DNA of 44,503 nucleotides from Tenericutes bacterium HGW-Tenericutes-2 (GTDB taxonomy: Bacteria > Bacillota_I > Bacilli_A > Acholeplasmatales > Acholeplasmataceae): the NCBI GenBank assembly GCA_002839095.1, contig PGXL01000014.1, positions 1 to 44,503 on the forward strand, given 5' to 3'. The position numbers were made by a program, and so were the translations under genes. The notes under the pieces were generated by a model. That model saw only the letters and a list, made by a program, of their open reading frames with translations. It was not told where the DNA came from and did not search any database. Below are positions 16,756 through 25,901 of this stretch, piece after piece; within the stretch, counting starts at the first letter, position 1; each line of letters begins with the position of its first letter.

Positions 16756-18345
16756 CTATAGAAAGTAATTGAAGGCGATGACTTCTCCATTTTCTCTTAA
16801 TAAATAAATGATAGAGGCACCTCGAATTGTCTTATAATATCCAATATATTGCGTTGTTTCTAAGAATTCGCCATCGATATCATAATGATGATAGAATCCA
16901 GTAAAACCATCTCTAATCATGAACATTCCGTTAGGTAAAGTAACCAAAGAACTATAGTTCGTATATGGTGATGTAGAATACGGGAGTGTCATTATTTTTT
17001 TCGTGACATTGCTCTCAAAGTTCACATGCATGACATCATAAGAGGAATCCGTAACTTGATCTGCATATATTGCATGCTTGTTATCCATCGCGTTAAATAG
17101 CATGACATCAGACAAGACAAGTTCTACTCCATTCTTATAAATATTCTGACAATACATGAGTTCGCATCTAACTTTATTCAAAACTAGATGATTATAACTC
17201 ATCGATGTATAAATAAAATCTTCTTCTATTTTTAACATTTCTGTACGGTTAAAATCATATACATAAATGTCATTACTGTTAGGCTTCTCAGCTAGATAAA
17301 ATGTTTCTCCTACTTGATAGACCTCAACTGCATTGGTTGATTGTGTAATATCGATATTTTTATTAAAAAACGTCACGTAACTTTTTGAGAGCTTCATCGC
17401 TTGAATTTGATTATTTCTGTTTTGATTATCCGTAACCAAGTAATCTACCCCATCATCTTCAGCTAACAATGGAACGAGTTGAAACGAATTTTCTTCTGCA
17501 TCAAATTGATATAGCTTTTTATTGATAACAAAATACACATATTTTGATAATACATCCAATCTTTGTACTGAACTACAACTATTATCTAAAATAACTTTGG
17601 TTTCAGTGGTACCTTTATATAAAGTTACTTCACAAGTGCTATTATTATCTTTTCCAATCAGTATGATTTCATTATCCTTATTTTCAACGTATTTACTTGA
17701 TCCAAGAAATACCTGATCAGAGCTTTCTAATAATAACTCAAACTTTTCATCAAGGACAAAGATTTTATCCCAAGCTTCAATAACATATCCATTTGCTCCA
17801 GCATGAACAAATTTAGGATCTCTCCCAAAATCTATTGGTAGTTTTATACCTTCTTTTTTATCCATATCATATTGCATAATAAAGGTTATATTCCCATTTC
17901 CGCTAACCTTTGCAGCACTATCTGTTGCAATCAGTAAACTGTTTGTTGGGTTATACCCTAAAATTGCTGGTGTAGTAAATTGTTGTTTGAATAAATTATC
18001 AAATATATCATGTTCTTCTAGAACTTTATTTTTATAGCGATAAAAAACTCCATTCCAATTTAAAAAGACCAGTTCTTCTTCATCATGATAGATAATCGTG
18101 TTATCCTTAAAGCCATCCTTGATAGACATATCGATAAGCAAATCACTATATTCTTCACAAAATGGAGCTCTTTCGATGTTTGAGTACTCAGAAAAACCTA
18201 ATAATGGACTACTATCAAGATTCTTATAGGTACATCCATTCGAAATGATGGTTTCTTCACTTTTTTCGCCTGGATCAACTATATCAGTACAACCAGCTAA
18301 AAAAAGCATAACAATAAAAATAATAAAACATAAATACTTTTTCAT
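16756..18345 (-). CDS. Large lipoprotein of unknown function
   Basis: The 529-residue protein begins MKKYLCFIIFIVMLFLAGC, a lipoprotein signal with lipobox LAGC at Cys19. The mature part has repeated short segments of the type YVIEAWDKIFVLDEKFELLLES, VYFVINKKLYQFDAEENSF and YLAEKPNSNDIYVYDFNR, as in beta-propeller or surface display repeats. Six cysteines in the mature part (for example NGCTYK and NNSTCEV) could form disulfides outside the cell. No family recognised. GGGGGT precedes the ATG. The island lipoprotein at 9162-10196 has a similar character; whether they are related needs alignment. Confidence 0.75.
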   Translation of the reverse strand: MKKYLCFIIFIVMLFLAGCTDIVDPGEKSEETIISNGCTYKNLDSSPLLGFSEYSNIERAPFCEEYSDLLIDMSIKDGFKDNTIIYHDEEELVFLNWNGVFYRYKNKVLEEHDIFDNLFKQQFTTPAILGYNPTNSLLIATDSAAKVSGNGNITFIMQYDMDKKEGIKLPIDFGRDPKFVHAGANGYVIEAWDKIFVLDEKFELLLESSDQVFLGSSKYVENKDNEIILIGKDNNSTCEVTLYKGTTETKVILDNSCSSVQRLDVLSKYVYFVINKKLYQFDAEENSFQLVPLLAEDDGVDYLVTDNQNRNNQIQAMKLSKSYVTFFNKNIDITQSTNAVEVYQVGETFYLAEKPNSNDIYVYDFNRTEMLKIEEDFIYTSMSYNHLVLNKVRCELMYCQNIYKNGVELVLSDVMLFNAMDNKHAIYADQVTDSSYDVMHVNFESNVTKKIMTLPYSTSPYTNYSSLVTLPNGMFMIRDGFTGFYHHYDIDGEFLETTQYIGYYKTIRGASIIYLLRENGEVIAFNYFL

Positions 18346-18451
18346 TTTGTACCCCCAAATTAGTTTTTAAAAATTTTGAACTCTTTATAAGTCATTATAT
18401 CTTATTCATATCCAGCAAACAATAGAGTCTAAACAAATAAATATATTTAGG

Positions 18452-18480
18452 TTGTATATATGCATCTATAGTGGTAAAAT
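18452..18480 (+). promoter_or_regulatory. Promoter of the ytr-type operon
   Basis: TTGTAT (18452-18457) and TAAAAT (18475-18480) are exactly 17 bp apart. Confidence 0.65.
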
Positions 18481-18496
18481 GATATCAAATATACGT

Positions 18497-18514
18497 TTAA
18501 TACAGTTAATACAG
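18497..18514. repeat. Tandem 9-bp repeat in the ytr leader, candidate operator
   Basis: TTAATACAG occurs twice head to tail, 17 bases after the -10 and just before the ribosome binding site of the GntR gene. The position fits an autoregulatory site for the encoded repressor, although YtrA-type regulators usually bind inverted repeats. Confidence 0.5.
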
Positions 18515-18529
18515 TTTTGAGGTGAAAGA

Positions 18530-18871
18530 TTGAACGAAAAAGTGGATTTATACATGCGTATTAAATCACATATCGAGCACTTAATACATGCTGGAGCTTT
18601 TTTAGAAGGTGAAGCATTACCAAGTGTTAGAAAAATAGCGCTAGATATGGGAGTTAATCCAAATACAGTGATGAAAAGCTATCAATCTCTTGAAAGGGAT
18701 GGTTTAATTGAAATCATACCTAAAAAGGGTGCTTTTGTTAAGTCCTTTCAATCCATAAACCATCCAAAACTAAAAGAACTTGACTCAATCATCAATCAAT
18801 TGAAGCTCGATTATAGCAGTGATGATATTATTAAGTATATACAATCATTATTAGGGGGAAATAAAAAATGA
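18530..18871 (+). CDS. GntR family regulator, YtrA type
   Basis: The 113-residue protein is a GntR winged helix (about residues 5-72, with GEALPSVRKIALDMGVNPNTV as the recognition part) and only a short C-terminal helical tail, the size of the YtrA subfamily, which lacks a ligand domain. YtrA regulators repress an adjacent ABC transporter operon. The start is TTG at 18530, preceded by GAGGTGA. The stop overlaps the next start as ATGA, so regulator and transporter are co-translated and probably autoregulated. Confidence 0.88.
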   Translation: MNEKVDLYMRIKSHIEHLIHAGAFLEGEALPSVRKIALDMGVNPNTVMKSYQSLERDGLIEIIPKKGAFVKSFQSINHPKLKELDSIINQLKLDYSSDDIIKYIQSLLGGNKK

Positions 18872-19743
18872 TAACGGTTAATAACATTAACAAATCCTTT
18901 GGAGATTTGCACGTTCTAAAGGATATTAATTTATCACTGAATAACGGTACAATTTTTGGATTGGTAGGTATCAATGGTGCTGGAAAATCAACATTCTTAA
19001 GATTGTTATCTGGTGTATTACTTCCAGAATCTGGAAATATTTTATTCGATGAGAAAGAAACACTTAATGATGAAGCAAATCGCATGAATGTATTTTATTT
19101 GTCCGATCAGCCTACACATACACTTTACATGACCATCAAGGATTTAAAGGAATTATACAAAGTCTTTTATCCGTTTGATGATGAACAATTTCAAGCCATT
19201 TTAGCACTATTTAATTTGACAGAAAAAATGTCATTAAGTCACATCTCTAAGGGTATGAAAAGACAGGCATATATTGCTTGTGCTTTCGCATCCAAAGCAA
19301 AATATTTACTGCTTGATGAGGTTTTTGATGGACTAGATCCTGTAGCAAGACTTAAATTCAAAAAGCTAATGATTGATCATTCTAGCGATGACAAGATTTT
19401 TATACTTACAAGTCATTCACTCCGTGAGCTTGAAGATATTTGTGATGAATTTGGTATTATCGATGAAGGTCATTTTAAAAAATTCGGGCATTTAAGTGAT
19501 GAGTTATCTAAGCTTATGAAATACCAAATTATTCTAAAGGATAAGCTTCCATACACATTTTCAAATCCAGCATGTCATATACTTCATCAACAGCAAGATG
19601 GCCGAGTACTCACCTTAATCATAGAAGGCATTCATCCACCTCTAGAAGAAATTATTGATCAAAAGGACTATCATGCTATTGATGAGTTATCTATTAGCTT
19701 TGAAGAGTACTTCATCGTATATCAAGGTGGTGCTTCCAAATGA
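18868..19743 (+). CDS. ABC transporter ATP-binding protein (YtrB-like)
   Basis: A 291-residue ATPase: Walker A GINGAGKST near residue 36, a signature region reading ISKGMKRQ instead of LSGGQ (as in YtrB-type proteins), and Walker B YLLLDEVFDGLD. The switch histidine is in ILTSHSLRELED. The C-terminal 80 residues are a small accessory domain. It overlaps the regulator gene by ATGA and the permease gene by ATGA. In Bacillus, ytr operons respond to antibiotics that interfere with cell wall precursors; the substrate here is unknown. Confidence 0.87.
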   Translation: MITVNNINKSFGDLHVLKDINLSLNNGTIFGLVGINGAGKSTFLRLLSGVLLPESGNILFDEKETLNDEANRMNVFYLSDQPTHTLYMTIKDLKELYKVFYPFDDEQFQAILALFNLTEKMSLSHISKGMKRQAYIACAFASKAKYLLLDEVFDGLDPVARLKFKKLMIDHSSDDKIFILTSHSLRELEDICDEFGIIDEGHFKKFGHLSDELSKLMKYQIILKDKLPYTFSNPACHILHQQQDGRVLTLIIEGIHPPLEEIIDQKDYHAIDELSISFEEYFIVYQGGASK

Positions 19744-20795
19744 AAAATTACTTAATTTATTTAATAAAAACTAAATGGCTACAGACCTTGATTATTGCTT
19801 TTATTCCTACCTTAATCTTTGTTCTTAGTATCATGGTAAACATTAGAAGATTTTATAACATCAATATCGTATCTTATTACAATCATTATAGTGCACCAAC
19901 CATATTTTTTACTGCACTTATATTTATGATGATTATTATTCCAATTATTGTTATCTTTAGGATGAGTATTTTTAGAAACTCTAAGGATGTTGACCTTTAC
20001 TATAGTCTTCCAATTTCTAGAAAAAACCTACTCTTTACACAGCTTTTATTTGGATTTATCCAGCTTGTAACGATTTGGTCTGTAATGTTTCTTTCTGGAT
20101 TACTTGTCTTTACTATTTTATCCAATGGTTATTTTTATACTGGAATGCTTCTGCTTGGCTATTTAACAGTTATTTTCTATATAGCAGTTATCTATGGCAT
20201 AACTTCATTCTTATTCCTAAGAGGTAACACCATTGTCGATGGCATTGCATTCATCATTATATTTAACACAGCATGTCTATTTATATCTTGGTTCTTCGTA
20301 CAAAACATTTTCAGAGCGTTTAGTTTAACTGAAGCATTTGCATATAATCCCTACTACTCAGTTAGTTTAATATTTCAACACTTCATCTATTACTCTTTAC
20401 CAAACCAAACGAATCTATTTAGAGGCATAAACAGGGAAAATATAGCTGCAGTTATTCTTAATACCTCTGGCTTTACATTGTTATCTAGTTTAGGATATTA
20501 TTTATCCTTCAAATTTATAAAGAATGAAAAAACTGAACAGATAGGCAGAATTAGCACGAGCAAATTTGGTTATGTTTCACTGATACCTATTAATCTATTC
20601 TTTGGCATATCTAGCATTTATTTTATAACACTCTCTGTGACTTGGGTTCCAGTAAGTGTCTTAGCAGCTGCAGGCTTTATTGGGTTTTTCATTATGCGTA
20701 GATCCGTAAGATTAAGATGGATAGACGTGATTTCAGTTATTGCTCCAATCATTTTAAGTATCATCATGATGAATATCATTCACGCTTACAATTAG
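19740..20795 (+). CDS. ABC transporter permease (ABC-2 like)
   Basis: A 351-residue protein with about eight membrane helices, including pairs near residues 15-32, 55-75, 100-125, 135-160, 165-185 and three near the C-terminus. The motif DLYYSLPISRKNLLFTQ after helix 2 is typical of ABC-2 permeases in ytr-type operons. It overlaps the ATPase start/stop as ATGA, so it is the partner of that ATPase. Confidence 0.82.
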   Translation: MKNYLIYLIKTKWLQTLIIAFIPTLIFVLSIMVNIRRFYNINIVSYYNHYSAPTIFFTALIFMMIIIPIIVIFRMSIFRNSKDVDLYYSLPISRKNLLFTQLLFGFIQLVTIWSVMFLSGLLVFTILSNGYFYTGMLLLGYLTVIFYIAVIYGITSFLFLRGNTIVDGIAFIIIFNTACLFISWFFVQNIFRAFSLTEAFAYNPYYSVSLIFQHFIYYSLPNQTNLFRGINRENIAAVILNTSGFTLLSSLGYYLSFKFIKNEKTEQIGRISTSKFGYVSLIPINLFFGISSIYFITLSVTWVPVSVLAAAGFIGFFIMRRSVRLRWIDVISVIAPIILSIIMMNIIHAYN

Positions 20796-20818
20796 ATTAA
20801 AAGAAGGGGGGATTTTAA

Positions 20819-21346
20819 ATGACTAGTTTTACAAAACTCACTATAAAGCATTTTAACAATCTACTACTTTTTTTCTTACCGTCAGTTATCTTTTTTACTA
20901 TAGCATTTACACCAAGTTTACAGTTTTTACTTAGGTGGTATCTGAATTATTCTGGCAATTTTATTTTTGGGTTTTTATTATATTTACTTATTTTTTCAAT
21001 CTTATATGCTATTATCCAATATGTATTGAATAAGAAAAAGGAACCACCTTATATCCAAGAAAGTTCCTTTTCCACCTATTTTCTTTTTATTCATATTTTT
21101 ACATTTATCATTTTTATTTATATGTTAATCTCAACTATATTTTTAACCTATCATTACGGGGTAGCAGATTTTCTTTATCGTCTTGTTGCATATATTATTG
21201 CTTTACTCATTGTTTATATACCTATACAATTTCTAGTGTTTATAGAGGACTCAAACATACTATCAGTTTTGTTTTCATTTTGTATAAGGTTTTTTCTTCA
21301 AGTTATTTTTTTCGCTATAGTCTATATGTTTTTAGTTGCTGCATAG
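20819..21346 (+). CDS. Membrane protein of unknown function in ytr-type operon
   Basis: A 175-residue protein with five or so hydrophobic helices (about 15-33, 43-62, 85-110, 118-138, 145-172). No family recognised. AAGGGGGGA lies seven bases before the ATG, 23 bp after the permease gene, so it is the last gene of the operon. It may be a small second permease or an accessory subunit. It ends 2 bp from the stop of the convergent AlkD-like gene, with no obvious terminator. Confidence 0.7.
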   Translation: MTSFTKLTIKHFNNLLLFFLPSVIFFTIAFTPSLQFLLRWYLNYSGNFIFGFLLYLLIFSILYAIIQYVLNKKKEPPYIQESSFSTYFLFIHIFTFIIFIYMLISTIFLTYHYGVADFLYRLVAYIIALLIVYIPIQFLVFIEDSNILSVLFSFCIRFFLQVIFFAIVYMFLVAA

Positions 21347-21348
21347 TA

Positions 21349-22074
21349 CTACATGTTTTTCAATCTTGCAACTCTACTATATTTAGGCTGTGTGCTATAT
21401 CTAGCTATATAGTCACTTGCACTTTGAATATTACATTGATTTCTAGCCACCAATGGCATTATATGGCCAATATGTGCCGCAACCTCTGTTGCTAAATCAA
21501 CCAAGACAGGTACATGTAACCCTGCCATAACAACAGCATTATTCATCGCGTTTTGGATGGTTAAAGGCTCTTTATTTATGGTCTTTGCGATTAAATTCAA
21601 TGCATCTATCCCTAATTCTATATTCAAGGTTTCTAGTGGCTCTAAACGAAAATAAGTCGATAACATACTAAAACCACCATAGCGGATATTTGAATCCTGA
21701 TCTGTTATAAAGGATAGAATCCACTGGTGTCTTTCACCTTTTTGAATCAATAGTGATGATAAAGCTTGATCAACAATTGATGTTGATTGAGCCTTTTTTA
21801 ACCATTTTTTTGTTGTATCCAAATCGAGCATTTTAAAGTCTGCAATGATGGATGCTAGCATCAAATATTCGAATATATTCGATTCATAAAGTTCTAGAGC
21901 CAAACGATGATTTATTCCTATTTTTGTACCTAGATCTCTAATGTCTTTCATTGTTAACCCAAGAACTTCAAGGGATCCTGATTTATTTTCTTGAACTTTT
22001 TTTACTTTAGGCTGTGCATGCTCTTGCATAAATTCTTCTACATCTTTTATATCTTGTTTCAGTGTTATACTCAT
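21349..22074 (-). CDS. AlkD-like DNA alkylation repair family protein (HEAT-like)
   Basis: The 241-residue protein is almost fully helical. LGLTMKDIRDLGTKIGINHRLALELYESNIFEYLMLASIIADF and the following KKWLKKAQSTSIVDQAL match the pattern of the AlkD family, which removes cationic alkylated purines from DNA without base flipping. The key arginine region reads IRYGGFSML instead of RR-containing helices, and the last 50 residues (with NQCNIQSASDYI) differ, so activity is uncertain. AAGGGGG precedes the ATG; it follows the DUF4287-type gene by 12 bp. Confidence 0.62.
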   Translation of the reverse strand: MSITLKQDIKDVEEFMQEHAQPKVKKVQENKSGSLEVLGLTMKDIRDLGTKIGINHRLALELYESNIFEYLMLASIIADFKMLDLDTTKKWLKKAQSTSIVDQALSSLLIQKGERHQWILSFITDQDSNIRYGGFSMLSTYFRLEPLETLNIELGIDALNLIAKTINKEPLTIQNAMNNAVVMAGLHVPVLVDLATEVAAHIGHIMPLVARNQCNIQSASDYIARYSTQPKYSRVARLKNM

Positions 22075-22086
22075 ATATCCCCCTTA

Positions 22087-22644
22087 TTATTTGGACTCTT
22101 CATAGGCTTCCTTTAAATACTTGAATACGTCGTTATTTAATTCACTAATTTGAGAAATTTTAACTAGATATTGACACATACTTCCCTTGGGTTGTTCTTC
22201 AAATTGTGGGTTTTGAATTGATTTTTTTATATTAATCCCAATTTCCATTCGTGAATTCGTCTTTGGTCCAATCATCGCGAACTGTCTTTTTTGTTTAAGG
22301 CTAACATAACCTTTTTTAGGTACAATTTCAAATCCACCAAATTTTTCAATTTCTTTCATGATGGTATCGTGAATCACTCGAAATTTCATTTTCTCCCCAC
22401 TATAAATCTCATCAAGAACTTGATTCATTGTTTTACCTTCGGCCAAGCTTACTCCATCAGTCTTCATCATATAGTGTGCCAATGTGTTAGCATATCCATA
22501 GCTTAATCCAAGCTGATTCATAAAGAGTGTTCTAATGTCACTGTGTTTTTCCAATTTGCTGTCCAAATAAATTTTTCTAATTTCTGGTTCTTTTTTGCCT
22601 GTCATCTCTGTCATTTTTTCAAAAAATATTGTTTTTTCATCCAT
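22087..22644 (-). CDS. DUF4287/DUF5655-type protein
   Basis: A 185-residue cytoplasmic protein. The N-terminal half (EMTGKKEPEIRKIYLDSK ... LGLSYGYANTLAHYM) resembles DUF4287, and the C-terminal half (FRVIHDTIMKEIEKFGGFEIVPKKGYVSLKQKRQFAMI) resembles DUF5655, two domains often found together. Function unknown. I start at ATG 22644, with GGAGGA nine bases before; an in-frame TTG at 22659 lies in that site. It forms an operon with the AlkD-like gene. Confidence 0.65.
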   Translation of the reverse strand: MDEKTIFFEKMTEMTGKKEPEIRKIYLDSKLEKHSDIRTLFMNQLGLSYGYANTLAHYMMKTDGVSLAEGKTMNQVLDEIYSGEKMKFRVIHDTIMKEIEKFGGFEIVPKKGYVSLKQKRQFAMIGPKTNSRMEIGINIKKSIQNPQFEEQPKGSMCQYLVKISQISELNNDVFKYLKEAYEESK

Positions 22645-22747
22645 GATATTTTCCTCCAATTTAGATATAACGACATGTGTATAATTAAAGTTCTTTTCTT
22701 TATTATAACACTTATGTTTATTGTATATAATGACTACACTTTCAAAT

Positions 22748-22775
22748 AAAAACGCGCTACTTGAGCGCGCTTTTA
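22748..22775 (-). terminator. Terminator of the second GGDEF/HD-GYP gene
   Basis: CGCGCT and AGCGCG (22753-22758, 22764-22769) form a GC-rich stem, followed by TTTTT on the minus strand and TTTT on the plus strand. Confidence 0.75.
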
Positions 22776-22780
22776 TCCTA

Positions 22781-25684
22781 TTAGTTATTCATTTCGTTTG
22801 AATCTAGTATTTTGTTTACAAATATTTCTGCAATCTCAGGATCAAACTGACTACCTGAACATCTCTTAATCTCTTTAATCGCATCTTCTAAACTCATTCC
22901 CTTACGATAAGGTCTATCCGCTGTCATCGCTTCAAAGGAATCAGCAACATTAATAATTCTTGAAAATAAAGGTATCTCAGTTCCCTTTAAACCCTTTGGA
23001 TATCCTCTTCCATCCCAACGTTCATGATGAGATAAAGCATATTCAGCGAGGCCGGAATATTCATCAGCTGCCTTTAATATTTGATAGCCTACTAAAGTGT
23101 GTGTTTTGATGATTTCATATTCTTCATCTGTTAATTTCCCTGGTTTGTTTAATATCGCATCTGGTATAGAAATTTTTCCGATATCATGATACATTCCTGC
23201 TAACTCAAGTAAATCAAGTTCTTCTTGTTGAATACCAAGTTCCATTCCGATTATTTTACAGAATGAGCTCACACGCTTAGAATGAATTTTTTCTTCCTGA
23301 TATTTATCAGTTAATGTATTTAAGATTGCCTTAATGGCATGATTTCTAATGCTAGTTCCAACAGTGACCTTATGTCGATATAAGTAATTTTCAGCGGTGC
23401 TTAGTAACTCATCAATATCCTTAGATGCATCATTGATCACATCATATCCGATAGCTAGTGATATTTCGATATTGCCAATAACAATATCCTTTGTAAGTTT
23501 AACAATACTATCCTTGTATGCTTGCATTTTTAATGGATCTGTCTCTGGCACGAGCACTGCAAATTCATCTCCACCAATTCTAGCAACAACATCATCATTA
23601 CCGAAAACCTTCATTAATAGCTTTGAAACCATCTTAATCGTGATATCACCTTGGGTATGACCATATGCATCATTAATGATTTTTAGACCATTGATGTCAA
23701 TCATCATAATACCTAAAGGATATCTATTTTTAGTCGTAAATCGATGATAGGAGCGTACAAAATATCTTCTGTTATAAAGATTAGTTAAATAATCATGATA
23801 GCTTAAGTATTCTATTTCTTTTTGTTTTTGTCTTTCTAAGGTTATATCTTCTGAATGCAGAATATATCCATTTAGCTTGTTATCCATAATCAGTGGAGTA
23901 ATCGATAATTTTAAGATTCTTCTTCCTGATTTTGTTGTTTCATAAAGATTTTTTTCTTTTACTAGATCAAAATCATATTCGATTTCGATGCCAATATGTT
24001 CAAAATTAGCTATTTTTTCTACTAACTCAGGGTTTAAATTGGGGTTAGTAAATAATTCCATTCCCTTTAGCTTTTCTGGATAGACAACACCAAATAATTC
24101 GATTGCTGCATCGTTTGCATACATATGCCTTCCGTTGGCATCAAAGAATTCGATTGCTACTGGTGATTTTTCGAAAATTGCTACATATTTTTGATTACTT
24201 TCATATAAATCATGTTCAAGTTTTTTTCTCTCGGTAATATCTTGAGCAGCCCCAGAAATACTAATTATCTTCCCTGCCTCATCAGTTTCTGCTTCTCCTT
24301 TTACCCACATCCAACCACTAGAACCATCATTTTTAATTGTTTCTAGTTCGAGTTCATAAGGAACTCCTTCTTTGCTTGTTAAGGCAAGTGCTGCGGACAA
24401 TTTTTCCCAACTTGGTCTTGTGAAAAGCTTCATATGCTCTGTATATGGTAGAGGTGGAATGGTTGGATCAAATCCATACATTTTATACAGTTCCTCAGAC
24501 CATATAACCTGCTTTGTCTCGATATTTAATCGCCATGTACCTAAATGAGCAATTTTTTGTGACGTTAATAAATCTTTTTCTCTAAGTTTTTGTTCTTCTT
24601 CTAGTCTTTTTCGGTTTGTTATATCATCAATGATGACTGCGAATTGACCTTCTTGAGGAGAATATGCAGAAACACGGTAGTATCGGTCAAGTGATTTTGA
24701 ATAATTCTCAAGTTCGATTGGATTCCCTGTTTGAGCTACTTTTCCAAACGAATCAATCCAGTATTTTTCAGTTTCAGGCATTATTTCAAGAACAGTTTTT
24801 CCAATAATATCTTCTTTTTTCAATCCTGTTAGACGTTCATAGCTGTCATTGACGTTGATGAATCGATAATCTGTTGGTTCACCATTTTCATTAAAAATCA
24901 TTTCATGCAAAGCGAGTCCTAAATGCATTTGAGTGGTGAGCAATTTATATTGTTCCTCACTCTTTTTTAATAATTCTGTCAAAGAATCTTTTTCTAAATT
25001 GATTTGCTTAAGCATTTCATTTTCTTTTATGGATTTTTCTAATCGCTCCAATTGATTTTGTTTATCTTCATTTTGAGCTTGAAGTGAATCATTAATTTGA
25101 GTGATTTTTGATAAATGAATGAATTGCTTGCGATTCATTTTTTCTATATTATATGTTCCAGCCATTCCGATAACAATTGCACCTGCAAAAAATATAGAAC
25201 TATATATAAATAGATTAGTTAAATTTTGATTCACAATGAGATGGCCAATGATGAAAACTAGTAATATAGACCAACCAGCAATGGTTGCGTAGATAAATCT
25301 GAGTTTGCTTAATAAAAAACCTGAAAAGATGACCATGAAAAGACCACCATAGTAAACAATATTTTCCGGCTTAAGCAAAAGCATATAGACGATTCCAACA
25401 CCTCCGGTAAAAAATCCAAAGGAAATGACGAACTGGTTGAGTTTATAGAAGTATTTTGTATAGGTTAATATAATACTTAAACTAAGTATAGGGATAACAA
25501 CTGCATACCTTATCATGATTAAAGTATTTAGTATTTCTGGAAAATAAACCAGATCTATAAAACCAAACAACCCATAAATCAAGATGAATATAAGAAAAAT
25601 ACCTCTAATATAGAGGGGATCGGTGAATTGTTTGGATTGCAAAAATTCTTTCTCGCTACTAGAATCAAATCCTCTTCTCATCAT
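22781..25684 (-). CDS. Multi-pass membrane PAS-GGDEF-HD-GYP protein (c-di-GMP turnover)
   Basis: A 967-residue protein. About seven membrane helices (residues 25-195) form an N-terminal sensor, followed by a coiled coil (195-250), three PAS domains (about 250-360, 370-480, 490-605), a GGDEF domain with RIGGDEF near 704, and HD-GYP with HDIGK near 832 and HHERWDGRGYP near 893. Both catalytic motifs look intact, so synthesis and hydrolysis of c-di-GMP are possible. The RxxD inhibitory site reads GNDD. Start ATG 25684 (a second ATG follows directly), preceded by GAGGTAGC. It shares domain order with the protein at 13759-15690 but has a different sensory front. Confidence 0.88.
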   Translation of the reverse strand: MMRRGFDSSSEKEFLQSKQFTDPLYIRGIFLIFILIYGLFGFIDLVYFPEILNTLIMIRYAVVIPILSLSIILTYTKYFYKLNQFVISFGFFTGGVGIVYMLLLKPENIVYYGGLFMVIFSGFLLSKLRFIYATIAGWSILLVFIIGHLIVNQNLTNLFIYSSIFFAGAIVIGMAGTYNIEKMNRKQFIHLSKITQINDSLQAQNEDKQNQLERLEKSIKENEMLKQINLEKDSLTELLKKSEEQYKLLTTQMHLGLALHEMIFNENGEPTDYRFINVNDSYERLTGLKKEDIIGKTVLEIMPETEKYWIDSFGKVAQTGNPIELENYSKSLDRYYRVSAYSPQEGQFAVIIDDITNRKRLEEEQKLREKDLLTSQKIAHLGTWRLNIETKQVIWSEELYKMYGFDPTIPPLPYTEHMKLFTRPSWEKLSAALALTSKEGVPYELELETIKNDGSSGWMWVKGEAETDEAGKIISISGAAQDITERKKLEHDLYESNQKYVAIFEKSPVAIEFFDANGRHMYANDAAIELFGVVYPEKLKGMELFTNPNLNPELVEKIANFEHIGIEIEYDFDLVKEKNLYETTKSGRRILKLSITPLIMDNKLNGYILHSEDITLERQKQKEIEYLSYHDYLTNLYNRRYFVRSYHRFTTKNRYPLGIMMIDINGLKIINDAYGHTQGDITIKMVSKLLMKVFGNDDVVARIGGDEFAVLVPETDPLKMQAYKDSIVKLTKDIVIGNIEISLAIGYDVINDASKDIDELLSTAENYLYRHKVTVGTSIRNHAIKAILNTLTDKYQEEKIHSKRVSSFCKIIGMELGIQQEELDLLELAGMYHDIGKISIPDAILNKPGKLTDEEYEIIKTHTLVGYQILKAADEYSGLAEYALSHHERWDGRGYPKGLKGTEIPLFSRIINVADSFEAMTADRPYRKGMSLEDAIKEIKRCSGSQFDPEIAEIFVNKILDSNEMNN

Positions 25685-25860
25685 CTTCTGCTACCTCATC
25701 AAAAAGTTTTCTTTTTTCATTAATATTTCATTCAACATATGAATTAAAGTCGTTTACAACATGAATATATTATACAATACACAATCATAAAATCACTGTA
25801 ACTTAAGGTATTCTTAATATATGTTTTTATAAATTAATTCAATAATGATGATTTTTTAAT

Positions 25861-25886
25861 AAAAAAAGATGCCTTTAATAAAAGGC
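25861..25886 (-). terminator. Terminator of the NERD-like gene and its operon
   Basis: GCCTTT and AAAGGC (25871-25876, 25881-25886) form a 6-bp stem with a 4-nt loop, followed on the minus strand by ATC and seven T. Confidence 0.8.
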
Positions 25887-25901
25887 AGTCTATTTGCGTT
25901 T

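Noticed and set aside
23397-23660. 87-residue frame antisense to the GGDEF domain
   Set aside because: It is a shadow of a well conserved gene on the other strand, with no ribosome binding site.
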